A DNA stretch of 64,000 bases, from contig CAWCPR010000003.1 of assembly GCA_963797475.1 (NCBI GenBank), positions 992,001 to 1,056,000 on the forward strand. Direction: 5' to 3'. This stretch comes from CAWCPR01 sp963797475. GTDB lineage: Bacteria; Chloroflexota; Anaerolineae; Anaerolineales; UBA4823. Of this stretch, positions 50,656-59,785 are shown piece after piece; positions within the stretch are counted from its first letter, which is position 1; the number at the start of each line of letters is the position of its first letter. Under the pieces are notes generated by a model that was not told where the DNA came from, did no database searches, and was given only the letters and a program-made list of their open reading frames with translations. The position numbers were made by a program, and so were the translations under genes.

Positions 50656-52368
50656 ATGAAAAAATGTGGTGCCGATATTCTGTGGGAATGCGTTGTCCGT
50701 GAAGGTGTGGATGTGTTGTTTGGCTTGCCCGGCGGGGCGATTATGCCCGTATATGACGCCATGCTGAACTACCCGGTTCATCACGTGCTCGTACGTCACG
50801 AACAAGGCGCAGCCCATATGGCGGATGGCTATGCCCGCGCTTCCGGCAAGGTGGGCGTAGCGATAGCAACTTCCGGCCCGGGGGCCACAAACCTAGTGAC
50901 CGGCATTGTCACGGCGATGATGGACTCATCCCCAATCGTTTGCATCACAGGCCAGGTGCACGAACATCTGATCGGGGGAGACGCGTTCCAGGAGACGGAC
51001 ATTTCCGGCATCACTTTGCCGATCACCAAGCACAATTTCCTGGTAACGCGCGCCGACCAGATCGCCCGAGTGGTGCGCGAGGCCTTTTATATCGCCCGCA
51101 GTGGGCGTCCAGGGCCGGTGCTGATCGATATCTGCAAGAACGCCCAGGTCGAGGAGACGGAGTTTGAATACCCGGAAAAAATCTCATTGCCCGGTTACCA
51201 ACCGCCCACGCACGCGCCGCTGACCGATCTGAAGCGTGCCGTCGAATTGATCGAAAAAGCCGAACGGCCCGTGATCCTGGCCGGCCACGGGGTAATGATG
51301 TCCGGCGCGATGGAAGAGCTGCGCATTTTCGCCACTAAAACCCATACCCCGGTTGCCTTGACTCTGCTGGGCCTGGGCTCCTTCCCGGCCTCAGATCCAC
51401 TCAGCCTGGGCATGATGGGCATGCACGGCGAGGCGTATTGCAATATGGCAATCCAAAACGCCGATCTTTTGCTGGCGTTCGGCATGCGCTTCGACGATCG
51501 CGTGACCGGCAAATTGCGCACTTATGCCCCGCGGGCCAGAAAAATCCACATCGAAATCGACCCGTCCGAGGTCCATAAGAACGTCCATGTCGATGTGCCT
51601 CTCATCGGCGATTTGAAGACCGTTCTCTCCGACCTGATCCCCATGGTGGATGAATGCGACCATGAGCAATGGTTCGAACAAATCAGCGATTGGCGCTCGG
51701 ACAGCGAGGAGCGCGACATTTTATCCTGGCCAGACGACGGCAAGCTCTATACCGCGAAAGTAATCCGAGATCTGTGGGAAGCCACGAACGGAGACGCAAT
51801 TGTAACCACCGGGGTGGGCCAGCACCAGATGTGGGCGGCGCAGTACTACCCCTTCGAACAACCTTTCCGGCTGATCACTTCCGGTGGGGCGGGCACGATG
51901 GGATTCGGCCTGCCATCCGCGATCGGCGCCTGGTTTGCATACCCACAGCGCGAAGTCTGGGTTGTGGATGGCGATGGCAGTTTCCAGATGACGCAGGCCG
52001 AGCTTTCGACTGCGATTCAGGAAGGCGTCAATGTCAAGATCGCGATCATGAACAACGCTTTCCTGGGAATGGTGCGCCAGTGGCAGGAGTTTTTCTTCGA
52101 AAGTCGCTACGCCGGCACGCCGCTGATCGGGCCTGATTTCGTCAAATTAGCGGAGGCGCATGGCATCCCGGCCCGCAAGATCACCGCTCCAGATGGGGTG
52201 CTGCCGGCGATCGAATTCGCCCATCAAACCCCCGGCCCGGTTCTGCTTGACTTCCGTGTGGAGAAAGAGGAGGCCGTGTATCCGATGGTGCCTTCCGGGG
52301 CAGACCTGGACGCCATGATCCGCCGGCCCGTCCGCCGTTCACCGACGCAAGCCGTTGGACAGGATTGA
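50656..52368 (+). CDS. ilvB: Acetolactate synthase, large subunit
   Basis: 570 residues; ATG after GAGGAGAG. ThDP-enzyme fold: catalytic Glu in HEQGAAHMADGYARASG, FAD-binding middle domain (GHGVMMSGAMEELRIF), and the ThDP motif GDGSFQM...NN. It condenses pyruvate with pyruvate or 2-oxobutyrate. It works with the small subunit encoded 51 bp later. The 95-bp gap before it is the only sizeable gap between ilvD and ilvB. Confidence 0.95.
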   Translation: MKKCGADILWECVVREGVDVLFGLPGGAIMPVYDAMLNYPVHHVLVRHEQGAAHMADGYARASGKVGVAIATSGPGATNLVTGIVTAMMDSSPIVCITGQVHEHLIGGDAFQETDISGITLPITKHNFLVTRADQIARVVREAFYIARSGRPGPVLIDICKNAQVEETEFEYPEKISLPGYQPPTHAPLTDLKRAVELIEKAERPVILAGHGVMMSGAMEELRIFATKTHTPVALTLLGLGSFPASDPLSLGMMGMHGEAYCNMAIQNADLLLAFGMRFDDRVTGKLRTYAPRARKIHIEIDPSEVHKNVHVDVPLIGDLKTVLSDLIPMVDECDHEQWFEQISDWRSDSEERDILSWPDDGKLYTAKVIRDLWEATNGDAIVTTGVGQHQMWAAQYYPFEQPFRLITSGGAGTMGFGLPSAIGAWFAYPQREVWVVDGDGSFQMTQAELSTAIQEGVNVKIAIMNNAFLGMVRQWQEFFFESRYAGTPLIGPDFVKLAEAHGIPARKITAPDGVLPAIEFAHQTPGPVLLDFRVEKEEAVYPMVPSGADLDAMIRRPVRRSPTQAVGQD

Positions 52369-52419
52369 AAGCCCGCTGCTTAGAAGCTCAAGATATCGAA
52401 GCAATTATAGGAGAAATCC

Positions 52420-52959
52420 ATGCAACACACTCTGATCGCTCTTGTAGAAGATAAACCCGGGGTCCTGAACCGGGTGGCGTCTTTGTTCCGCCGGCGTAAC
52501 TTCAACATCGAATCCTTGAACGTCGGGCGGACCGAAAAGGCAGATGTCTCCCGCATGACGATTGTGCTGGACAGCGAAGAGACAGACGCCCGCAAAGTGG
52601 AAGTCAACCTCTACAAGCTGGTGAATGTGATCGACGTGCAAGATGTCACCAACCAACCGTCTGTGGCGCGCGAGCTGGCGCTGATCAAGGTGAAAGCCTC
52701 TCCGGACCAGCGCGCAGAGGTCTCGAACCTGGCCTCCATTTTTCGCGCCAAGATCGTGGACGTCGCCCAGGATTCGATCATCCTGGAGATCACCGGCACA
52801 GAGGATAAGGTTGACAGCCTGGTAGAGCTGCTGCGCCCGATCGGCATCCTGGAAATGGTGCGCACCGGTAAAGTCGCCATGATGCGCGGCACCGCATCCG
52901 GAGTGCGTTATGCCCCTGGCGCAAACGGGAACCACCATTGGGAATTCGAGAACGCCTGA
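52420..52959 (+). CDS. ilvN: Acetolactate synthase, small (regulatory) subunit
   Basis: 179 residues. N-terminal ACT domain (LIALVEDKPGVLNRVASLF, RRRNFNIESLNVGRTEK) and C-terminal ALS_ss_C domain (FRAKIVDVAQDSIILEITG). It confers valine feedback inhibition and stimulates IlvB. ATG after AGGAG. The gap to ilvC is about 100 bases and contains no clear signal. Confidence 0.95.
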   Translation: MQHTLIALVEDKPGVLNRVASLFRRRNFNIESLNVGRTEKADVSRMTIVLDSEETDARKVEVNLYKLVNVIDVQDVTNQPSVARELALIKVKASPDQRAEVSNLASIFRAKIVDVAQDSIILEITGTEDKVDSLVELLRPIGILEMVRTGKVAMMRGTASGVRYAPGANGNHHWEFENA

Positions 52960-53062
52960 TCCCGAAGCGGACACCCAATTTGTCGGAAAACCGGCAGGAC
53001 GGACACCGGACCCGCCGGAAAGCCATCCGTAGGAAATGCCTGCAAAAACGAGGACTTAGGAT

Positions 53063-54076
53063 ATGGCAACCATTTATTACGACGTAGATGCTGACCCAAC
53101 CCTGATCAACACCAAGAAAGTCGCCATTATCGGCTTCGGCTCGCAGGGCCACGCCCACGCGTTGAACCTGCATGATAGCGGTGTGGAGGTCCGAGTGGGC
53201 CTGCGCCCCGGAAGTAAATCCTGGGCGAAGGCCGAAGCAACCGGCCTTCCCGTCAGCACGGTTGACGAAGCTGCCGAGTGGGCGGATGTGATCATGATGC
53301 TGGCGCCGGACACCGTCCAGCCGGGGATCTACACCCAAAGCATCGCCCCACACCTGCAAGCGGGAAAGACCCTCATGTTCGCTCACGGCTTCAACATCCG
53401 CTACGGCACGATCACCCCGCCGCCGGACGTAGATGTCAGCATGGTCGCGCCCAAAGCTCCCGGGCACCGGGTGCGCGAGATCTTCCAGGAAGGTGGGGGG
53501 ACGCCTTCATTACTGGCTGTACACCAGGATGCCAGCGGGCAAGCCAAGGCGCAGGCGTTATCCTACGCTTACGCCCTGGGAGCAACTCGAGCCGGCGTCG
53601 TGGAGACCACATTTTCCGAAGAGACGGAGACCGACCTGTTTGGGGAACAGGCTGTGTTGTGCGGCGGCGTCACCGCCCTGGTCAAGGCAGGTTTCGAGAC
53701 GCTGGTAGAAGCCGGCTACCAGCCGGAGCTGGCTTACTTCGAGTGCATGCACGAGTTGAAGCTGATCGTCGACTTGATGTACCGCGGTGGGATGAATTAC
53801 ATGCGCTATTCCGTCTCAGACACCGCTGAACACGGCGACTATACCGCCGGCCCCAAGATCGTTACTGAAGAGACCAAGCACGTCATGTACCAGATGTTGA
53901 AGGATATTCAAGACGGAACCTACGCTCAGAACTGGATTGAAGAAAATAAGAAAGGCCGGCCCTGGTTTAATGAGCAGCGCCATACGCAGCAAAAACATAT
54001 GATTGAGGAGGTCGGCGCCAACCTGCGCGAGATGATGCCGTTCATCGATCCGGTGACGATTAAGCCGGGTGAATGA
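53063..54076 (+). CDS. ilvC: Ketol-acid reductoisomerase (class I)
   Basis: 337 residues. Rossmann motif GFGSQGHAHALNL with NADPH-type LRPGSKSWAKA after it. Catalytic metal acids in ETDLFGEQAVLCGG and the conserved ECMHELKLIVDLMYRGG. It converts acetolactate to dihydroxy-isovalerate. Stop and the leuA start overlap as ATGA. Confidence 0.96.
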   Translation: MATIYYDVDADPTLINTKKVAIIGFGSQGHAHALNLHDSGVEVRVGLRPGSKSWAKAEATGLPVSTVDEAAEWADVIMMLAPDTVQPGIYTQSIAPHLQAGKTLMFAHGFNIRYGTITPPPDVDVSMVAPKAPGHRVREIFQEGGGTPSLLAVHQDASGQAKAQALSYAYALGATRAGVVETTFSEETETDLFGEQAVLCGGVTALVKAGFETLVEAGYQPELAYFECMHELKLIVDLMYRGGMNYMRYSVSDTAEHGDYTAGPKIVTEETKHVMYQMLKDIQDGTYAQNWIEENKKGRPWFNEQRHTQQKHMIEEVGANLREMMPFIDPVTIKPGE

Positions 54077-55740
54077 CGAAAGGCGAATTGGGCATGAACA
54101 ATAATTTCGTTAGGATTTTTGACACATCGCTGCGCGATGGGGAACAATCCCCCGGAGCGACACTGACCTCGTCCGAGAAGCTGGAAATCGCGCGCGCCCT
54201 GGCGCGCCTGGGCGTTTCGGTGATCGAGGCGGGGTTCCCAGCCGCCTCTCCGGACGATTTGGAAGGCGTGCGCAGAATCGCCATCGAAGTGGGCAACCCG
54301 CCGGTCAGTGACGGCGAACTCACCCCCCAGGTTCCGATCATTTGTGGTCTGGCGCGGGCAAACAAGACCGATATCGAAGCAGCCTGGGAGGCAGTGCGTT
54401 ACGCCGCACGGCCGCGCATTCATACATTTCTGGCGACTTCGCCGATCCATATGCGCTATAAGCTGCGCATGGACCCTGAGGAAGTTGTCGACCGGGTGCG
54501 CGAGATGGTAGCTTACGCAAAAACTTTTTGTGAGGATGTAGAATTCTCACCCGAGGACGCCGGTCGCAGCGATCCAGAGTTCCTTTACCTGGTGCTGGAA
54601 GAAGCGATCAAAGCCGGCGCGACCACGGTCAACATCCCCGACACGGTCGGTTACACGACCCCGCAAGAGTTTGGCGGCCTGATTTCCGGAATCATCGCCA
54701 ACACCCCTGGAATCGAAAAGGCCATTATCTCTGTCCACTGCCATAACGATCTCGGACTGGCGACAGCGAATACCCTCGCCGGCATCCAGGCCGGAGCGCG
54801 CCAGGCGGAAGTCACCATAAACGGCATCGGCGAAAGAGCCGGCAACACTTCCCTGGAAGAGGTCGTGATGACCCTGCTCACCCGCCGCTCGATTTATGGC
54901 CTGGAAACCCAAATTGACACTACCCAAATCGCCCGTGTCAGCCGCATGGTGTCGAATTACACCGGCATCCCCGTCCAGCCCAACAAAGCAATTGTCGGGG
55001 CTAATGCTTTCGCCCACGAGGCCGGCATTCACCAGGACGGCATGCTCAAGCACAATATGACTTACGAGATCATGCGCCCGGAGACGGTTGGGCTCAACCG
55101 CTCGCGTCTGGTGCTGGGAAAACATTCTGGCCGCCACGCCCTGAAAGCTCACCTGTCTGAACTGGGCTACGATCTAAGCAAAGAAGACCTGGATCACGCC
55201 TTTGAACGCTACAAAGAACTGGCCGATAAAAAGAAAACGATCACTGACGCCGACCTGGAGGCCCTGGTCGAGGACCAGGTTTACCAGTCGCCCGAAATCT
55301 ATTCCCTGGAGGGCTTGCAGGTAACCTGCGGGACAATGGGAATGCCAACCGCCACGGTGCGGCTGCGCGGTCCGGACGGCGAGCTGCATTCGCAAGCGAT
55401 GATCGGCACCGGGCCGGTACACGCCACATACCAGGCAATCGACGCTATCGTCGGCGCTCACAACATCCTCCTGGAGTTCAACATCCATGCTGTGACCGAA
55501 GGCATTGATGCAATCGGCGAGGTCACCGTGCGCCTGCAGGTCGACAACGGCTCCCTTCCGCAGCGCACCTCGCCCCAAAACGGCCTCACCCGCGCCCGCA
55601 CTTTCGGTGGTTACGGCACGGACACCGACATCATCGTCGCCAGCGCGAAAGCATACCTGGCTGCCATCAACAAACTTCTCGTAGCTACCGGCCGGTTCCG
55701 CGCAACCGAAGCCGAGAAAACCATGACCACGGCGGGCTAA
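54073..55740 (+). CDS. leuA: 2-isopropylmalate synthase
   Basis: 555 residues if ATG 54073 is used; a second ATG at 54094 follows AAAGGCG and is equally likely. FDTSLRDGEQSPGATL, SVHCHNDLGLATANTLAG and the Gln/Asn/His region AHEAGIHQDGMLKH mark the HMGL-like family. The C-terminal LeuA_dimer regulatory domain ends before TTAG. First step of leucine synthesis, normally feedback-inhibited by leucine. Translation is coupled to ilvC. Confidence 0.95.
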   Translation: MTKGELGMNNNFVRIFDTSLRDGEQSPGATLTSSEKLEIARALARLGVSVIEAGFPAASPDDLEGVRRIAIEVGNPPVSDGELTPQVPIICGLARANKTDIEAAWEAVRYAARPRIHTFLATSPIHMRYKLRMDPEEVVDRVREMVAYAKTFCEDVEFSPEDAGRSDPEFLYLVLEEAIKAGATTVNIPDTVGYTTPQEFGGLISGIIANTPGIEKAIISVHCHNDLGLATANTLAGIQAGARQAEVTINGIGERAGNTSLEEVVMTLLTRRSIYGLETQIDTTQIARVSRMVSNYTGIPVQPNKAIVGANAFAHEAGIHQDGMLKHNMTYEIMRPETVGLNRSRLVLGKHSGRHALKAHLSELGYDLSKEDLDHAFERYKELADKKKTITDADLEALVEDQVYQSPEIYSLEGLQVTCGTMGMPTATVRLRGPDGELHSQAMIGTGPVHATYQAIDAIVGAHNILLEFNIHAVTEGIDAIGEVTVRLQVDNGSLPQRTSPQNGLTRARTFGGYGTDTDIIVASAKAYLAAINKLLVATGRFRATEAEKTMTTAG

Positions 55741-55758
55741 CGCCGGAAGGAATTTACA

Positions 55759-56052
55759 ATGAGCAACTGGATGACGCAATCATTTGACGATATGGAAGGC
55801 TACGAAGCCTTGTTTTTCGAACCCAGGAGCATATCCGCCGATTGGGACCTTTCCGAGCTGTTGGAACCCTCCCCCCGGCAGAGCCATCCAAAGCAAGCGA
55901 GCTGGCAGGCCGGCCAGGGCACGCCTGGCGAACTACACCAGCCGTCGCAAGACCCAACCTTGCCAGAGCCTTGGAAGATGGATTGCGAGTTCGAGCCCTT
56001 CCCTGAACCACGCACCATGCCCTCTCGCTGGGATATATCGGAGCTGTTCTAA
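55759..56052 (+). CDS. Small protein with repeated EPR...WD(L/I)SEL motif, inside the leucine operon
   Basis: 97 residues, GGAAGGA upstream. Two copies of a motif: FEPRSISADWDLSELLE (residues about 20-36) and PEPRTMPSRWDISELF at the C-terminus. The segment between them is Gln/Pro/Ser-rich. It is acidic at its C-terminal half. It sits between leuA and leuC, where no gene is usually found, with 18 bp to leuA and about 110 bp to leuC. No family is known to me. It could be a short-linear-motif partner of an operon enzyme. Confidence 0.7.
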   Translation: MSNWMTQSFDDMEGYEALFFEPRSISADWDLSELLEPSPRQSHPKQASWQAGQGTPGELHQPSQDPTLPEPWKMDCEFEPFPEPRTMPSRWDISELF

Positions 56053-56160
56053 ACGCCGTGTCCACGACGAAGGGCTTTCAAGGGAAAAAGCGTTGGGCGC
56101 TTTGCCCTGGCCGCAGGCCAGTGGTCGGCGAACCGCACAATAGAAAAGAAACGATCCTTA

Positions 56161-57576
56161 ATGATGCCAAACCCCAAAACACTTTTTGAAAAGATCTGGG
56201 AAAGCCACAGCGTGGTGGAATCGCCCGGATTTCCCACGATCCTGTATATCGACCGGCACCTGGTGCATGAGGTCACCTCTCCCCAGGCCTTCAGCGCCCT
56301 GCGGGAGAAGGGTCTGCGGGTTCGCCGCCCGGAACTCACCGTGGCGACCATGGACCATTCCACGCCTACCCGCGAACTTTCCATCTCACTGGCGGACGAT
56401 ATGGCCGCACGCCAACTGCGCCAGTTGGAAGAAAATTGCCGCGATTTTGGCCTGCCGCTTTATAACCTGGAGAGCCCCGAGCGAGGCATCGTGCATGTGA
56501 TCGGGCCCGAATTGGGTATTACCCAACCCGGCATGACGATTGTTTGCGGCGACAGCCACACCTCGACCCATGGCGCCTTCGGGGCGCTGGCCTTCGGGAT
56601 CGGGACCAGCGAGGTGGAGCATGTTTTAGCCACCCAATGCCTGCTGCAGACCCGGCCGAAAACATTCCAGGTCAACTTCGAAGGTAGCCTGGGGAAAGGG
56701 GTATCGTCGAAAGATATGATCTTGGCGCTGATCGCCGAAATCGGCATCGGCGGCGGCACAGGGCACGTTTTTGAATACACCGGCAGCGCAGTGCGCGGGC
56801 TCAATATGGAAGAACGCATGACCCTGTGCAACATGTCGATTGAAGCCGGAGCGCGCGCCGGGATGATCGCGCCGGATGATACCACCTTTGAATACCTCGC
56901 CGGACGGCCGTTTGCTCCCCAAGGAGCCGAATGGGAGGCTGCTCTGGTCAATTGGCGCACCCTGCCGAGCGATCCCCAGGCGCAGTTCGATAAATACCTC
57001 CAACTGGATATCTCCCGACTCCAGCCAATGATCACCTACGGCACCAATCCTGGCATGGGCATCCCCATCGGCGCGGCCGTACCCGACCCGGCTGACGAAC
57101 CGGATCTCTCCAAACGGAACGCCCTGGAAAAGGCCCTGCGCTACATGGATCTCCAGCCGGGTCTCCCGCTGTTGGGACACCCGGTCAACGTGGTATTCAT
57201 TGGAAGCTGCACGAATGGGCGCATCACCGACCTGCGCCAGGCCGCTTCGGCGCTGCAAGGCCGCAAAGTGGCGGATGGCGTGCGGATGCTGGTGGTCCCT
57301 GGCTCCGAAGGCATACGCCGCCAGGCAGAGGCTGAAGGATTGGATCGCGTTTTTCGCGAGGCCGGCGCCGAGTGGCGATTTGCCGGCTGCAGCATGTGCA
57401 TCGCGATGAACGGCGACCAGCTCCAACCGGGCCAGTACGCGGTGAGCACCAGCAACCGCAATTTCGAGGGACGCCAGGGCAAGGGCGGGCGCACCTTCCT
57501 GGCTAACCCGCTCACCGCCGTCGCCGCCGCGGTAGCCGGACATATCACCGACCCACGCACCTTTTTCGATGCATGA
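56161..57576 (+). CDS. leuC: 3-isopropylmalate dehydratase, large subunit
   Basis: 471 residues. Aconitase-type: first Fe-S Cys in VFIGSCTNGRITDL, then the pair in FAGCSMCIAMNGD. CGDSHTSTHGAFGALAFGIG and RQGKGGRTFLANP are typical. It forms a heterodimer with LeuD and isomerises 2- to 3-isopropylmalate. It may also process citramalate to 3-methylmalate for the CimA route. Confidence 0.95.
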   Translation: MMPNPKTLFEKIWESHSVVESPGFPTILYIDRHLVHEVTSPQAFSALREKGLRVRRPELTVATMDHSTPTRELSISLADDMAARQLRQLEENCRDFGLPLYNLESPERGIVHVIGPELGITQPGMTIVCGDSHTSTHGAFGALAFGIGTSEVEHVLATQCLLQTRPKTFQVNFEGSLGKGVSSKDMILALIAEIGIGGGTGHVFEYTGSAVRGLNMEERMTLCNMSIEAGARAGMIAPDDTTFEYLAGRPFAPQGAEWEAALVNWRTLPSDPQAQFDKYLQLDISRLQPMITYGTNPGMGIPIGAAVPDPADEPDLSKRNALEKALRYMDLQPGLPLLGHPVNVVFIGSCTNGRITDLRQAASALQGRKVADGVRMLVVPGSEGIRRQAEAEGLDRVFREAGAEWRFAGCSMCIAMNGDQLQPGQYAVSTSNRNFEGRQGKGGRTFLANPLTAVAAAVAGHITDPRTFFDA

Positions 57577-57599
57577 TCGATGGATGAGTGAAAAAATTC

Positions 57600-58185
57600 A
57601 TGGAACCCTTTACTTCGCTTACCTCTCGTGTCGTTCCAATCCCATTTAACGATATCGATACCGACCAGATCATTCCGGCGCGCTTCTTGAAGGTAATCAA
57701 TAAATCCGGGCTGGCTGAAGGGCTTTTCGCCGAATGGCGCTTTCTCCCAGGGGGCAACCCGGACCCGGAATTTCCACTCAACCGCCCAGAATATCAAGAC
57801 GCCAAAATTCTCCTGGCTGGAGATAATTTCGGCTGCGGCTCGTCGCGCGAACACGCGCCCTGGGCGCTGGCAGGCTGGGGGATTCGAGCGGTGATCAGCA
57901 GCCAGATCGCCGACATTTTCCGCAACAACGCCTTGAAGAACGGCTTGCTGCCGGTCGTCGTCGACTCGATCACGCTGCAGAAACTCTCTCGAAGCAGGGA
58001 GCTCCTCCCCGGTGGAGATCACCATCGACCTGGCCTCGCAAACGCTGACACTGCCAGACGGGGAGCAAGCCAGCTTCCCTATCGATCCATTCAATAAAGC
58101 CTGCCTTCTAGATGGGGTAGACCAGCTCGGCTACCTGTTAAAACACGAAACACAAATCGCCGCCTACGAACGTGCCCATGCCTGA
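57600..58185 (+). CDS. leuD: 3-isopropylmalate dehydratase, small subunit, frameshifted near the C-terminus
   Basis: About 195 residues once one extra base in CTCTCTC (57984-57990) is removed. The first phase gives DTDQIIPARFLK and the swivel motif NFGCGSSREHAPWAL, ending QKLSRSRELLPGG. The other phase continues SSPVEITIDLASQTLTLPDG and ends AAYERAHA, the expected LeuD tail. A dinucleotide CT tract is a typical place for an indel. Start ATG 57600 is chosen over GTG 57588. Pairs with leuC directly upstream. Confidence 0.88.
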
Positions 58186-58204
58186 GTGCCAAAGGAGTTA
58201 GAGC

Positions 58205-59782
58205 ATGACCGATGTATTCATCTACGACACCACCCTGAGGGATGGCACCCAGCGCGAAGGCATTTCGCTTTCTGTCGACGATAAGTTGAAAATCGCCCGC
58301 CGCCTGGACGAATTCGGCGTGCACTACATCGAGGGCGGCTGGCCCGGATCGAACCCCAAAGACGCAGCTTTCTTCCAACGCGCCCAGGACATGCAATTGA
58401 GACAGGCGAAAATTGCCGCTTTCGGCTCTACGCTCAAAAAAGGCAGCCTCCCCGAGCAGGACTCCAACCTGCAAGCTTTGCTCGAGGCCGGCACCCCGGT
58501 GGTAACCCTGGTGGGGAAAAGCTGGGATCTGCATGTCACGGACGTATTAGAAGCCACTTTGAGCGAAAACCTGTCCATGATCCGTGAGAGCGTCGCTTAC
58601 ATGAAACGCAACGGTAAAGAAGTGATTTATGACGCCGAACATTTCTTCGACGGGTATAAACACAATCCCGAGTACACCTTGCAAACGTTGGACGCCGCCC
58701 AGCAGGGCGGGGCAGATGTGATCGTGTTGTGCGACACCAATGGCGGCACGCTTCCCTGGGAAGTGGAGGAAGTTTTCAAGACGGTCGCCGGCCACATCCA
58801 CACGCCGCTCGGCATTCACACCCACGATGACGGCGGCTGCGGGGTCGCAAATACCCTGGCGGCCGTGCGCGCTGGCGCGATCCAGGTTCAGGGCACCATC
58901 AACGGCTACGGCGAGCGGGTGGGCAACGCCAACCTTTGCAGCATTGTCCCGGACTTGCAGTTAAAAATGGGAAAGGAGTGTGTGCCGGTCGAAAATCTTG
59001 CACAGCTCAGCGAGCTGTCATATTTCGTCGCCGAAGTCGCCAACCTGCCGCACGACAAGCACCAACCGTTCGTGGGCGCCAGCGCCTTTGCCCACAAAGG
59101 CGGCATTCACGTCGCGGCCATGCTCAAGAATGAGCGCTCTTACCAGCATATTGAGCCCACGCTGGTGGGAAACCAGCGCCGCACCGTCGTCTCAGAGCTT
59201 TCAGGGCGCGGCAACGTCCTGGAAAAATCCCGCCAGTTTGGGTTGGACGTCACCAGCGAACAGGCGCGCCAGGTCCTCACCCGGATCAAAGAACTGGAAG
59301 CGCAGGGATTTACATTCGAAAGCGCCGAAGCTTCGGTCAGTTTGATGCTCCAGCAGCTCCAGCCCGCGTACACGCCTCCTTTTGAGCTGATCGACTTTAT
59401 GGTGCTCGTGGAACAGCGCCAGGGTCGCGGCATGTTGGCCGAGGCGACCGTCAAAGTGCGCGTCGGCGACAAGATCGTCCACACGGCCGCGGAGGGCAAC
59501 GGCCCGGTCAGCGCTTTGGACGCGGCCTTGCGCAAAGCCCTGCTGGATATCTATCCCGGATTGGCTGACGTACGCCTGAGCGATTACAAGGTGCGCATTT
59601 TGGACAGCGAGAATGGCACCGCCGCAGCAGTGCGCGTGCTGATCGACACCAAGAACGGCACCCACCGCTGGAGCACGGTCGGCGCCAGCACGAACATCAT
59701 CGAGGCGAGCTGGCGCGCCCTGGCAGACAGCATGGAATACGCCCTCCTGAATGGGGCCGGCGGCCACCAGGAAGGCAAGTAG
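58205..59782 (+). CDS. cimA: (R)-citramalate synthase (CimA-type)
   Basis: 525 residues; ATG 8 bases after AAAGGAG. IYDTTLRDGTQREGISLSVDD and HTHDDGGCGVANTLAAVRAG are the LeuA-family core. The C-terminal allosteric domain is long. By sequence pattern it belongs to the CimA group and would condense pyruvate with acetyl-CoA to citramalate, which makes 2-oxobutyrate independently of threonine. It sits with leuCD and leuB, which this route can share. Confidence 0.92.
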   Translation: MTDVFIYDTTLRDGTQREGISLSVDDKLKIARRLDEFGVHYIEGGWPGSNPKDAAFFQRAQDMQLRQAKIAAFGSTLKKGSLPEQDSNLQALLEAGTPVVTLVGKSWDLHVTDVLEATLSENLSMIRESVAYMKRNGKEVIYDAEHFFDGYKHNPEYTLQTLDAAQQGGADVIVLCDTNGGTLPWEVEEVFKTVAGHIHTPLGIHTHDDGGCGVANTLAAVRAGAIQVQGTINGYGERVGNANLCSIVPDLQLKMGKECVPVENLAQLSELSYFVAEVANLPHDKHQPFVGASAFAHKGGIHVAAMLKNERSYQHIEPTLVGNQRRTVVSELSGRGNVLEKSRQFGLDVTSEQARQVLTRIKELEAQGFTFESAEASVSLMLQQLQPAYTPPFELIDFMVLVEQRQGRGMLAEATVKVRVGDKIVHTAAEGNGPVSALDAALRKALLDIYPGLADVRLSDYKVRILDSENGTAAAVRVLIDTKNGTHRWSTVGASTNIIEASWRALADSMEYALLNGAGGHQEGK

Positions 59783-59785
59783 CGC

